The notes beneath the pieces were generated by a model. That model saw only the letters and a program-made list of their open reading frames with translations. It was not told the DNA's origin and did not search any database. From an uncultured Duncaniella sp. (GTDB lineage: Bacteria > Bacteroidota > Bacteroidia > Bacteroidales > Muribaculaceae): DNA of 64,000 nucleotides. Shown here one piece after another: positions 33,857-42,554 of this stretch (positions are counted from its first letter, which is position 1; each line of letters opens with the position of its first letter). Location of the stretch: NCBI GenBank assembly GCA_910589485.1, contig CAJUSW010000012.1, forward strand, positions 26,220 through 90,219, read 5' to 3'. Both the position numbers and the translations under genes were made by a program.

Positions 33857-35308
33857 TTAAAGTTTTTTCCTGAGGCGTGCCACAGGGATTCCGAGACGTT
33901 CACGATACTTGGCAACAGTGCGGCGGGCTATGCTGTAGCCACGACCGGCAAGCTCGGCGGTGAGAGCATCGTCGCTGAGCGGAGCGGCGGGATCCTCATC
34001 ATCGATCACCGAGCGTAATACTGACAGAATCTCGCGCGAGGAGGCATCCTCATCATCATTGACACGCTCGTTGAAAAAGAATTTCAGCGGATACACGCCC
34101 GATTGGGTAGCGACATATTTGCCGGCCGAGGCACGGGAGATAACGGAGATGTCCAGGCCAGTGACCCGGGAGATGTCGCGCAACACCATAGGACGCAAAC
34201 GGCTCTCATCCTCCGACACAAAGAAATCGCGTTGCCAACGCACGATAGCCTCCATCACATTCATGAGGGTGTTGCGACGCATGCGCAGAAGGTCGATGAA
34301 CACCGATGCCTCCTCACGTTTTTTCGTGATGAAGGAGAGGGCCTCGTTCTTAGGAGAGTCACCCCGCTGAGATTTCGATTGCATCACCACGAGCTCCTCA
34401 TCGGCCGAGAAGCTCTTCTCGATGACAAGTTCAGGGAGGTTGTTGGGCATGGTGACGGTGAGACGATCGTTCTGATCCAGCTCCACATAGAAATCGGGGA
34501 TTATGTGGCGCGCCCTATCGTCGGCCAGGCTCTCCCCTATCCGGCTTGCGGGCTTGGGATCGAGGGAGCGTATCACCTCGTCGGCCTCACGAAGCATGTC
34601 GCGGGAAACCCCAAGCATTGATTCGAGCCGGTCGAAATGCCGGAGCGAAAACAGATCGAAATAGTCGCCCACGATCTCGCGGGCTATTTTGACTGCTCCG
34701 GTATCAGGGAGACGTCTCAGCTGCAACAGCAGACAATCCCTCAGATCCACCGCCCCGACCCCAGCAGGATCGAGAGCGCGGATGGCATCGTACACCTTGC
34801 GGATCTCGGCCATGCTGATCTCCAATCCGGCATCAATGGCAAGATCGTCCTCGATCTGAGGCAAGGTGCGGGTGAGATATCCGTTATCATCAAGATTGCC
34901 GATAATGTAACGTGCAATCTGGAGCTCCATCTCGGTGAGATCGGTCTCTGAAAGCTGAGATATGAGGTATTCTATGAGCGATTCACCATCATCCACCGCA
35001 ACAGGCTCCAGGACTGCGTCGGCGGCACTGCGGTTGTTGGCCTCAAGACGGTAGGAGGGGATGTCGTCCTCATTGCCATAATCGGCAAGTTGGAGATCCT
35101 CGGCCGTCTCGGTGTAAGGCTCCTCGTCGGGGTCGGTGTCGACGGATGATTCGGCGACCTCAAGAGCGGGATTATCATCGAGCTCACGGCGCACCTCCTC
35201 CTCAATCTCGGGCTCGGACATTTCAAGCATGCGCACAAGCCTCATCTGCAGTGGCGAGAGGCGCAACTGCATGCGTTGTTCAAGGGATTGCGAGAGAGTT
35301 TCTTTCAT
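33857..35308 (-). CDS. rpoN: RNA polymerase sigma-54 factor
   Basis: Alternative sigma factor for -24/-12 promoters that need an AAA+ activator. The 483-residue protein has the Gln/Leu-rich region I (QSLEQRMQLRLSPLQMRLVRMLEMS), the acidic region II (about 50-110), the core-binding domain and the C-terminal DNA-binding part with the RpoN box ARRTVAKYRE (about 462-471). Length is standard. The gene lies 42 bases downstream of the ATP-grasp gene. No enhancer-binding activator is encoded in the window, so targets must be found elsewhere. Confidence 0.95.
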   Translation of the reverse strand: MKETLSQSLEQRMQLRLSPLQMRLVRMLEMSEPEIEEEVRRELDDNPALEVAESSVDTDPDEEPYTETAEDLQLADYGNEDDIPSYRLEANNRSAADAVLEPVAVDDGESLIEYLISQLSETDLTEMELQIARYIIGNLDDNGYLTRTLPQIEDDLAIDAGLEISMAEIRKVYDAIRALDPAGVGAVDLRDCLLLQLRRLPDTGAVKIAREIVGDYFDLFSLRHFDRLESMLGVSRDMLREADEVIRSLDPKPASRIGESLADDRARHIIPDFYVELDQNDRLTVTMPNNLPELVIEKSFSADEELVVMQSKSQRGDSPKNEALSFITKKREEASVFIDLLRMRRNTLMNVMEAIVRWQRDFFVSEDESRLRPMVLRDISRVTGLDISVISRASAGKYVATQSGVYPLKFFFNERVNDDEDASSREILSVLRSVIDDEDPAAPLSDDALTAELAGRGYSIARRTVAKYRERLGIPVARLRKKL

Positions 35309-35350
35309 GACCTGATAGCTGAGATAACAAATTATAACGGCCGACGGATG

Positions 35351-36307
35351 CTATACATTAAAAACCGCCTCATCAAAATAACGGCATATGAGTACGCCGG
35401 GTTTAATCTTTTTATGCTGACGAGGCTGGATGCCACGCGCCTCGTCAAGGATGTGGCGCGGGATTTCCGCCCCGGCATGTATCGAACAGACAACACCTCC
35501 GCCCAGACGGGGATCTATCTCCATGAGCATAAGTTCGCCCGAGTCAAGATCCCTGAGGAACTGCAACGTGACCGCACCCCGCAAGCGCAACCTCTCTATA
35601 GCCCGGGCCGAAGCCTCGACGATCTCGGGCGAGTCAACCGTGACCGTCCGGGAAACCTCGCCCCCAAGCACCTCAAGCCTGCGACGCGGGCTTATGCACA
35701 CAGCCTTGCCACGCTGGGGGATATAGCAGTCGACGGTGTATTCCTCGATGTTGCTGAAGTATTGCTGCAACAGATACTCCTCCTTGTGACGCAACACCCT
35801 GCGGAAAGAGTTCACATCATTAATGATCATGATGCCCTTGCCTCCGGTGCCGTATCGCGGTTTAGCTATCAACGGGAAATGCGGACGGCCGCTTTTATAC
35901 GTTGCCGGGATGGGGAGATTGTTCTCCTCGAACAGCACGGCCGATATAGTCTTGTCATAGAAAGACTCGGCAAGATGAGGCTTCATCACCGGCGCCCACA
36001 CATCTCCATAGAGGGAAATGTATTTACCGGTGGCCACCACAGCGGCATCAAAAAACGGAATCATCACCGAGATTTCAGCCACAAGGACCACTTCATGCAA
36101 ATGAGCGTATAATTCGGGGTCGTCCCAACGACGGCCCACTATAACTATACCGACTGATGCAATGGGAACCCGGGAGGTCAATTCATAGCTGTAAATATTG
36201 ACACGGAGGCCCATATCGGCACCCGCATCAATAAGTTTTCTCGCCAGGGAGACACGTTTGGCCCCTCCGAGAAATAAGATATTTATGGTTTCCTGATTCT
36301 CCTGCAT
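35351..36307 (-). CDS. ATP-grasp family enzyme
   Basis: Predicted ATP-dependent ligase of the carbamoyl-phosphate-synthetase/PylC type. The 318-residue protein has an N-terminal Rossmann-like region (ILFLGGAKRVSLARKLIDA), then an ATP-grasp domain with FPLIAKPRYGTGGKGIMII (Lys and the glycine-rich loop, about 127-145), LLQQYFSNIEEYTVDCYI and the metal-binding LMEIDPRLGGG (about 262-272). It lies 9 bases after the LegB-like dehydratase, with the lipoprotein and Wzi-like genes upstream. Such ATP-grasp genes often accompany sugar-nucleotide enzymes in surface-glycan clusters, where they may add an amino acid to a sugar; this role is inference. The acceptor cannot be read. Confidence 0.85.
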   Translation of the reverse strand: MQENQETINILFLGGAKRVSLARKLIDAGADMGLRVNIYSYELTSRVPIASVGIVIVGRRWDDPELYAHLHEVVLVAEISVMIPFFDAAVVATGKYISLYGDVWAPVMKPHLAESFYDKTISAVLFEENNLPIPATYKSGRPHFPLIAKPRYGTGGKGIMIINDVNSFRRVLRHKEEYLLQQYFSNIEEYTVDCYIPQRGKAVCISPRRRLEVLGGEVSRTVTVDSPEIVEASARAIERLRLRGAVTLQFLRDLDSGELMLMEIDPRLGGGVVCSIHAGAEIPRHILDEARGIQPRQHKKIKPGVLICRYFDEAVFNV

Positions 36308-36316
36308 ATCACCCGA

Positions 36317-37300
36317 TCACACGTTATATATACCGGATTTGTATCCTGCGAGGTTTTCGGGTTTCGTAAACCAATCGACCGTAGCTGTAAGGCCTTCCCG
36401 GAGAGAATATCTCGGACGCCAATCGGTGAGGGACGTGATGAGCGAGTTGTCGCCACACAACCTGAACACCTCACTTCCGGCAGGGCGCAAGCGGGCCGGA
36501 TCAGTGACATATCTCACATCCTCGCCCATTATCTCAGCAATCGTCTCGAGAGTCTCACGCATGGTGACCTCGGTGCCGGTGGCTATATTGATCTCGCGTC
36601 CCTCGATACCGGGAGCTGTGCCGAGAGCAATGAAGCCGGCCACTGTATCGGCGACAAAATTGAAATCACGGGTAGGAGTGAGATCGCCGACCATAATCTC
36701 TCTCTTTCCTGAAGCAATCTGGGTGATAATGGTCGGGATGATCGCTCTCGCGCTCTGGCGCGGGCCGTAGGTGTTGAAGGGACGGGCCACCACTACCGGG
36801 AGCGAGAATGCGTTATGAAAGCTCATAGCTATGGCATCGGCACCGATCTTGGTAGCGCTGTAGGGCGATTGCGGTTGTTTGGGGTGCTTCTCATCGATGG
36901 GGACATACTGAGCGGTGCCGTACACCTCGCTTGTGGAAGTAACCACCAGGCGCCCCACGCCTGCATCGCGACAGGCCTGGCATATGTTAAGCGTACCTTT
37001 TATATTAGTGTCCACATAGCTGTCAGGGGCTATATAGCTATACGGAATGGCTATCAAGGCAGCCAGATGATACACCGTGGAACAGCCTTTGACTATCTCG
37101 CGGCAAAGGTTGGGGTCCCTGACATCGCCGGTGACAACTTCGAGCGTCGGGTTATCGATACCCTCGAGCCATCCCCAGTTGTTGAATGAGTTATACTGGC
37201 TCAACGCCCTGACAGAATATCCGGCAGAAAGGAGTCCCTCCACCAGGTGAGAACCTATGAATCCGTCAGCTCCTGTGACAAGAACTTTTTCTAATATCAT
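36317..37300 (-). CDS. LegB-like NAD-dependent sugar-nucleotide 4,6-dehydratase
   Basis: Predicted UDP-N-acetylglucosamine 4,6-dehydratase. The 327-residue extended SDR protein has TGADGFIGSHLVEGL at the N-terminus, QYNSFNNWGWLEGI (a stretch characteristic of LegB), LAALIAIPYSYIAP, TSTSEVYGTA, the catalytic YSATK and RPFNTYGPRQSARAIIPTIIT. The match to LegB of legionaminic acid synthesis is good over the whole length, but no legC, legG, legI or legF equivalent lies in the window, so the final product may differ. ATG 37300 is used; the frame can be extended to a TTG at 37306. It is flanked by the lipoprotein gene and the ATP-grasp gene. Confidence 0.85.
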   Translation of the reverse strand: MILEKVLVTGADGFIGSHLVEGLLSAGYSVRALSQYNSFNNWGWLEGIDNPTLEVVTGDVRDPNLCREIVKGCSTVYHLAALIAIPYSYIAPDSYVDTNIKGTLNICQACRDAGVGRLVVTSTSEVYGTAQYVPIDEKHPKQPQSPYSATKIGADAIAMSFHNAFSLPVVVARPFNTYGPRQSARAIIPTIITQIASGKREIMVGDLTPTRDFNFVADTVAGFIALGTAPGIEGREINIATGTEVTMRETLETIAEIMGEDVRYVTDPARLRPAGSEVFRLCGDNSLITSLTDWRPRYSLREGLTATVDWFTKPENLAGYKSGIYNV

Positions 37301-37302
37301 GA

Positions 37303-37770
37303 TCAATAGTATTTCTTTAAATAATAATCGTATCTCACCCCATCGAGGTCAGAGACATACCAGACGTGCATTTCGGATGAGGTCAAAGATTCTATATTTA
37401 GATCGGTCACCCCATCGCTGACAAGATGAAGCGAGGACGGAGGACGATAAAACGGATCGCCATCATCGCCCGTGAATGAGAAATCGAGCGACAGGATATC
37501 ATCATGCCGGCTCCACATCCCTTTCACATTCATAAAATCATGGTGGGGATGGAGAGTCTGAATCCACACGAGGTCGCCCTGGAATGACCAGCAATACACG
37601 AGCACATCCTCATCGTAGAGTGGCTGGTCGCCTCCATCGGCACGGAGCGACTCGACCTTCCAACGTCCGAACATATCACCGATGTCACCATCGTTATGGG
37701 TACACCCTGCCGACAGCACGATGAATGTTGTCAATAACAATATATGAAGGATTCTCTTGACCATGATCAT
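37303..37770 (-). CDS. Lipocalin-like lipoprotein
   Basis: A small exported lipoprotein (156 residues or slightly less, depending on the ATG at 37770 or 37764). The signal peptide ends at a lipobox LSAGC (about residue 20-24), followed by GDMFGRWKVESLRADG, which resembles the lipocalin-like domains of Bacteroidetes, and a run of beta strands (DVLVYCWSFQGDLVWIQT, LSLDFSFTGDDGD). Its ATG overlaps the wzi-like stop (ATGA), so it is in the same operon. A link to surface glycan is from context only; no ligand can be named. Confidence 0.75.
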   Translation of the reverse strand: MIMVKRILHILLLTTFIVLSAGCTHNDGDIGDMFGRWKVESLRADGGDQPLYDEDVLVYCWSFQGDLVWIQTLHPHHDFMNVKGMWSRHDDILSLDFSFTGDDGDPFYRPPSSLHLVSDGVTDLNIESLTSSEMHVWYVSDLDGVRYDYYLKKYY

Positions 37771-39287
37771 CACAAATTTAATAATCCTCTATATTTCACC
37801 GTGACCATTGAGCCGAAAGCCCTGCACGGCATAGTACCGCTATCGTAGGACACGGCGGCGTTGACCGAGAGGGATGGCAGAGACCGAGGGGCCCAATCCA
37901 CCTCAGCCATAAACGATGTGAGATGTATCGGCCTGGGCAACAGGATCTGGGCATCACCATAAGCCTTGCGATATCCACACTTGACGCGATAGTCGACCGA
38001 CGGTGATACTGTGCCCTCAATGCCCACATGGAATCCTCTCATGACGTTAGCGGCAAATTTATTATATCCATCGAGGTTGTAGGCGGGCGACATTATGGCA
38101 GGCGTACCGATGGACATGCCATAATAAGCATATGAATTGTAGAACGAATGATTGTAATAGTCGTCAGTTCCCGATACATGTCCTGTAACAGTGGTGCCGG
38201 GGAAATCATCGGGTTTGTAATGTATAGGCCCGCTCTGATTGGTGAAGTCGAGATACTCCACGACTACGCCCGAGATGATGGCCGGCTCAGGCGACCTGTA
38301 CTCCAGGCCCCACAATCCGTCCCAACCATTCTTCTTGGCTATACCTGAACCGTCCTCAAACGGCCATGAAAAGTAGGCATATATCTCCCGATCATCCTTC
38401 AAACGGTAACGCGCCCTGAAATCCCACGATCCGAGGTGATTGCCCGAATAAAAAAGCTCTCCCCCATCCTGCATAGGCAGAAGCATCTGAAAGATCGTCC
38501 GGGCCTTCACGGGGCGGGTCTCGGATTTCATGAACACACCTTTCTCATAGAAATCGGTAGTGCCACCAAAGGCTCCGGCGGCCTGCATACCGAAAGTGAC
38601 CGAGAACCGTTCGGACGGCCGTGTGCGGAAATAGCAACGCTTATAATTATAGTATTCATTCCGGGAAATGAAACCATTGTAGTAATTATAATGATCTCGC
38701 CACCAGCCGTTGTCCATTTTTTTACCGTAGGCGATCTCACCCTGGATCTGCAACCAACCGTCAGTGAAAGGTATATCCTGGAAATCGGTAAATCCTGCAC
38801 GCAACTGAGGTATAGGACGTGCGTTGCCGCTTTCGATCAGATCACCGCTGGTGAGGCGATTATTAAGCAATGCCGAACCCCGTTCCTTCATACCTGCCGA
38901 CAGAAATATCGACCTGTATCTGAGGTCAAAATACACCTGTTGCACTCTCATGGATGAGGGGCGGACAGAGTGGCCATACCACTGATCCCCGTCGACGTCA
39001 TACCGCTGATAATCCACCGCGGAGGAGTAGCCGGCAATGAGGTCGAGGCCAAATCCGTAAGAGAATCTCCGGTCGCGATCCATCGGTCTTTTCACCATCG
39101 CCTCGGCCTGAATATTATCGGCATCGAGATAACGCCCGTGACGCAAAGAGGAGAGATAGTATGGAGCAAAGTCGCCACTTCCGGCCCCGGCCGTCAACGA
39201 GAGGTCATACTCCAGCCCATATTGAGCCGAAGCTGACACCGAGGCCAACGCCAAGCCAAGAAATGTGAATGCAAGCCTTTTATTCAT
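37770..39287 (-). CDS. Wzi-like capsule assembly outer-membrane protein
   Basis: Predicted 18-strand-type outer-membrane beta barrel of the Wzi family, thought to help capsule polysaccharide attach to the cell surface. The 505-residue protein has a signal peptide (to about residue 21, SASAQ), the N-terminal YDLSLTAGAGSGDFAPYYLSSLRHG typical of Bacteroidetes members, many alternating aromatic strands, and a C-terminal strand VTVKYRGLLNL. Its promoter (TAAATTTG, 39361-39368) gives a leader of about 70 bases. It opens the operon with the lipoprotein, LegB-like and ATP-grasp genes, in agreement with a surface-glycan role. Confidence 0.85.
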   Translation of the reverse strand: MNKRLAFTFLGLALASVSASAQYGLEYDLSLTAGAGSGDFAPYYLSSLRHGRYLDADNIQAEAMVKRPMDRDRRFSYGFGLDLIAGYSSAVDYQRYDVDGDQWYGHSVRPSSMRVQQVYFDLRYRSIFLSAGMKERGSALLNNRLTSGDLIESGNARPIPQLRAGFTDFQDIPFTDGWLQIQGEIAYGKKMDNGWWRDHYNYYNGFISRNEYYNYKRCYFRTRPSERFSVTFGMQAAGAFGGTTDFYEKGVFMKSETRPVKARTIFQMLLPMQDGGELFYSGNHLGSWDFRARYRLKDDREIYAYFSWPFEDGSGIAKKNGWDGLWGLEYRSPEPAIISGVVVEYLDFTNQSGPIHYKPDDFPGTTVTGHVSGTDDYYNHSFYNSYAYYGMSIGTPAIMSPAYNLDGYNKFAANVMRGFHVGIEGTVSPSVDYRVKCGYRKAYGDAQILLPRPIHLTSFMAEVDWAPRSLPSLSVNAAVSYDSGTMPCRAFGSMVTVKYRGLLNL

Positions 39288-39360
39288 CTTTTACCTTGAA
39301 ATGATGATCTCAAATAAATGTAGCCTGGAACCCGAGGAATGGGCCAAGACAATATTTCCA

Positions 39361-39368
39361 CAAATTTA
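39361..39368 (-). promoter_or_regulatory. -7 box for the Wzi-like gene
   Basis: TAAATTTG on the minus strand with TTTTG about 24 bases upstream, a good -33/-7 pair. Copy 2 of the palindromic element lies upstream of this promoter, not in the leader. Confidence 0.55.
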
Positions 39369-39452
39369 GCCATTATTTTCCAATTGGCAAAATGACAAGC
39401 CGAGACGGCAAGGAGTGTCAGCAAAAAACGAATGTGAAAACCAAATGCCACA

Positions 39453-39642
39453 TAAGTAAGTCTTAAAAAATTAAGCGCTATATGTAAGACCTAAAAGAGC
39501 TTGCCCAATAAATCTTGTTCTTTTTTGGCTATTTTGGCTTTGTCACTCAGTCGCATAGCTCGCTATGCTCCTTCATTCCGCTGCCAAAATATCACAAAAA
39601 TAACTGCGATTTATTTGTGCATTAATTTTTACGACTTACTTA
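39453..39642 (-). repeat. Palindromic TA-flanked element, copy 2
   Basis: A 190-bp imperfect palindrome, closely similar to copy 1. Outer arms 39454-39474 and 39622-39641; internal stem TATTTTGG (39530-39537) with CCAAAATA (39584-39591); apical hairpin GCATAGC-TC-GCTATGC (39553-39568). TA borders both ends. It lies between the divergent wzi-like and fba promoters and in neither leader. The rest of the 496-base interval 39288-39783 holds the two promoters and nothing else I recognise. Confidence 0.8.
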
Positions 39643-39720
39643 TCCGTGACATTTATATAAAAATCAAGCCATGTTAACAATATTTTCACACGCTGATGCC
39701 ACCGAATGAAAAATAATTGT

Positions 39721-39728
39721 TAACTTTG
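39721..39728 (+). promoter_or_regulatory. -7 box for fba
   Basis: TAACTTTG about 56 bases before the fba ATG, preceded by AT-rich DNA; expected leader of about 50 bases. Confidence 0.55.
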
Positions 39729-39783
39729 TGGCCGGTACGATTTTAAATTTTACTTCATCAATAACCAAATCTATCTATACAAG

Positions 39784-40782
39784 ATGGTAAATTACAAGGA
39801 CTTAGGTCTCGTAAACACCAAGGAGATGTTTGCCAAGGCCATCAAGGGAGGCTACGCCGTTCCCGCGTTCAACTTCAACAACATGGAGCAGCTCCAGGCC
39901 ATCATCAAGGCCGCAGCTGAGGAGAAATCACCCGTAATCCTTCAGGTATCGAAGGGCGCACGCAACTATGCCAACGCCATTCTTCTCCGTTACATGGCAC
40001 AGGGCGCAGTGGAATATGCCAAGAGCCTTGGCTGGGAGCATCCCCAGATTGTACTTCACCTCGACCATGGTGACAGCTTCGAGCTCTGCAAGGACTGCAT
40101 CGACAATGGTTTCTCATCGGTAATGATCGACGGCTCTCACCTCCCCTATGAGGAGAATGTAGCCCTCACCAAGAAAGTATGCGAATATGCTCACCAGTAT
40201 GACGTGACTGTAGAGGGTGAGCTCGGCGTGCTCGCCGGTGTTGAGGACGAAGTTTCTTCCGACCACCACACATACACCGACCCCGAGGAGGTGATCGATT
40301 TCGCTACCCGCACAGGTTGCGACTCTCTCGCTATCTCGATCGGTACCAGCCACGGAGCTTACAAGTTCACTCCCGAGCAGTGCACACGCAACGCCGAGGG
40401 CAAGCTCGTTCCCCCGCCGTTGGCATTCGACGTGCTCGACGCCGTAATGGAGAAACTTCCCGGATTCCCCATCGTGCTCCACGGTTCTTCTTCAGTTCCC
40501 CAGGAAGAGGTTGACACCATCAACAAGTATGGCGGCAAGCTCCCCGATGCTATCGGTATCCCCGAAGAGCAGCTCCGCAAGGCAGCCAAGAGCGCAGTAT
40601 GCAAGATCAACATCGACTCCGACAGCCGTCTCGCCATGACCGCCGCTGTGCGCAAGGTTCTCGCCGAGAAGCCCGCTGAGTTCGACCCCCGCAAGTACCT
40701 CGGTCCGGCCCGCGACAACATGGAGAAGCTCTACAAGCACAAAATCGTTGACGTGCTTGGCTCCAACGGCAAGGCTGAATAA
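39784..40782 (+). CDS. fba: Class II fructose-bisphosphate aldolase
   Basis: Glycolytic and gluconeogenic zinc enzyme that cleaves fructose 1,6-bisphosphate. The 332-residue protein has VPAFNFNNMEQLQAII at the N-terminus, the catalytic Asp and first zinc His in HLDHGDSFE (about 96-104), ELGVLAGVEDEV, SIGTSHGAYKF (His, zinc ligand) and IVLHGSSSVPQEEV (His, zinc ligand), then INIDSDSRLAMT for phosphate binding. Length is normal. Codon use is strongly biased, as expected for a highly expressed gene. A perfect 14-bp terminator hairpin follows 71 bases after the stop. Confidence 0.96.
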   Translation: MVNYKDLGLVNTKEMFAKAIKGGYAVPAFNFNNMEQLQAIIKAAAEEKSPVILQVSKGARNYANAILLRYMAQGAVEYAKSLGWEHPQIVLHLDHGDSFELCKDCIDNGFSSVMIDGSHLPYEENVALTKKVCEYAHQYDVTVEGELGVLAGVEDEVSSDHHTYTDPEEVIDFATRTGCDSLAISIGTSHGAYKFTPEQCTRNAEGKLVPPPLAFDVLDAVMEKLPGFPIVLHGSSSVPQEEVDTINKYGGKLPDAIGIPEEQLRKAAKSAVCKINIDSDSRLAMTAAVRKVLAEKPAEFDPRKYLGPARDNMEKLYKHKIVDVLGSNGKAE

Positions 40783-40853
40783 TACAGCAGTCAACCGACC
40801 GATCCCGACCCTCACAGCGTAACACTCTGAGAGGCATGGATCACCCTGATACA

Positions 40854-40887
40854 AGCCATTGTGCGAACATTCGCACAATGGCTTTTG
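40854..40887 (+). terminator. Rho-independent terminator of fba
   Basis: AGCCATTGTGCGAA pairs perfectly with TTCGCACAATGGCT across a two-base gap and runs into TTTTG. Confidence 0.88.
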
Positions 40888-40985
40888 CCATCTATATCCC
40901 CGGGGCAACAGCTCATTTTTTTTAAGCATGGATTGAAACACCTGGCGCCACATGATTGTTAAACAAGTAAAATAATATTCATACG

Positions 40986-42428
40986 ATGACACCACACGTT
41001 TCAACTCCAGATGCTTCCGGGCCCGGGAAAGAGACATTTGCCAGAAATGTCTTTTTCTCGGCCCGTAGAGCTCTTTCACACCACGCCACAGGCGGAAATG
41101 TGCTGATGCTGGCCACCCTGCTCGCATTGATCGTGGCCAACATCCCCGGAATAAACAATATATACAACGACTTCTGGCAACAGGAGATGAGATTGCAGAT
41201 AGGAGACTTCAACATCTTCTCACATGCCGGCCATCCAATGACGGTGCTGCAATTCATCAATGATGCCCTTATGGCCATATTCTTCTTCAATATCGGTCTT
41301 GAGATAAAACGCGAGATCCTGGTGGGAGAGCTGTCGTCGATCCGCCAGGCATTACTGCCAATAATGGGTGCGATAGGAGGAATGGCCTTTCCGGTGGGAT
41401 TGTATTTCATAATGGCCCACGGAACCGATTATATCGACGGCGCGGCCATACCGATGGCTACGGATATAGCATTCTCGCTCGGCATAATCGCGATGTTAGG
41501 TTCGAGAGTCCCGTCGTCACTTAAGATATTCCTGACAACCCTTGCCGTGGTCGACGACATTGGCGGCATAATCGTGATCGCCACGTTCTATTCAGGACAT
41601 ATCGACCTAAACTTCATAGGCTATGCCGCCATAGGATTGCTGATATTGCTTGCCGGAGGCGCCGCCATGAAGATACAGTCCAAGATGTTTTATTTCATAA
41701 TAGGCGGAGTGGTGTGGTTCCTGGTGCTCAACTCGGGAATACATCCCACAATCGCAGGCGTGCTCGTGGCCCTTTGCGTGCCGGCAGTGCCCGTATATGC
41801 TCCTAAAAAGTACATAAAGGTGATACGCGAGAACATACGCAAATTCAAGGAGGACGACGATGTGGACCTAAATTCACGCACCATCCTCAGCCATGAGCAG
41901 ATGGACTGGCTGAAGGAAATAGAGACCGCATCGGACAGGGTGATCTCACCGCTACAGGAGATGGAGGACCAACTGCACCCGTTGACCGACTATCTCATAG
42001 TCCCGCTGTTTGCATTCGCCAATGCCGGAATATTCCTGCTCGATATAAACCCCGCGACCGTAGTGACCGGAATAAGCCTTGCAATACTCCTGTCGCTGGT
42101 GGTCGGAAAATTTGCAGGCATCCTCCTCTTCTCATGGGCAAGCGTGAAACTTGGTATCGCCCCCATGCCTGAACGTGCCAACTGGCGCATGATGAGCGCT
42201 ATATCGCTGCTCGGAGGTATAGGTTTCACGGTATCGCTCTTTATAGCATCTCTAACGTTTGACACCGCTACCGCCCAAGGCGCCGCTATGCTCAACGATG
42301 CGAAACTCGGCATCGTGGCCGGATCGCTGATAGCAGGGCTCGGAGGATACATATTGCTGAAGCTCACATTGCCGGCAGCAGCCGACCAGGAGGAGAGCAA
42401 GGCGCAGGATGCCCATGAAAGCAAATGA
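40986..42428 (+). CDS. nhaA: Na+/H+ antiporter NhaA
   Basis: Inner-membrane antiporter expelling Na+ in exchange for protons; the second cation antiporter type in the window beside the NhaC-like one. The 480-residue protein has the NhaA fold markers: NDALMAIFFFNIGLEIKREILVGEL (about 91-115), PMATDIAFSLGIIAMLG (about 156-172) and TLAVVDDIGGIIVIA with the catalytic Asp pair (about 185-199). A cytoplasmic stretch near 300-330 (KFKEDDDVDLNSRTILSHEQM) and a C-terminal tail rich in Gln/Glu/Lys are additions common in Bacteroidetes. No convincing promoter box is visible. pgk starts 126 bases downstream with its own promoter. Confidence 0.94.
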   Translation: MTPHVSTPDASGPGKETFARNVFFSARRALSHHATGGNVLMLATLLALIVANIPGINNIYNDFWQQEMRLQIGDFNIFSHAGHPMTVLQFINDALMAIFFFNIGLEIKREILVGELSSIRQALLPIMGAIGGMAFPVGLYFIMAHGTDYIDGAAIPMATDIAFSLGIIAMLGSRVPSSLKIFLTTLAVVDDIGGIIVIATFYSGHIDLNFIGYAAIGLLILLAGGAAMKIQSKMFYFIIGGVVWFLVLNSGIHPTIAGVLVALCVPAVPVYAPKKYIKVIRENIRKFKEDDDVDLNSRTILSHEQMDWLKEIETASDRVISPLQEMEDQLHPLTDYLIVPLFAFANAGIFLLDINPATVVTGISLAILLSLVVGKFAGILLFSWASVKLGIAPMPERANWRMMSAISLLGGIGFTVSLFIASLTFDTATAQGAAMLNDAKLGIVAGSLIAGLGGYILLKLTLPAAADQEESKAQDAHESK

Positions 42429-42510
42429 CAAGACTGCTCAAAATGCGACAAAAATTGGCCCGATTAACATAAAATGATATAGAGATAGCACAATTAAAGA
42501 AAAAATTCAG

Positions 42511-42518
42511 TAAATTTG
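42511..42518 (+). promoter_or_regulatory. -7 box for pgk
   Basis: TAAATTTG lies 37 bases before the ATG at 42555. The TTG inside this box that would extend the frame is therefore not a start. Confidence 0.6.
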
Positions 42519-42554
42519 CGGTTGAAAATACACAACCATATAATAACATCATCA

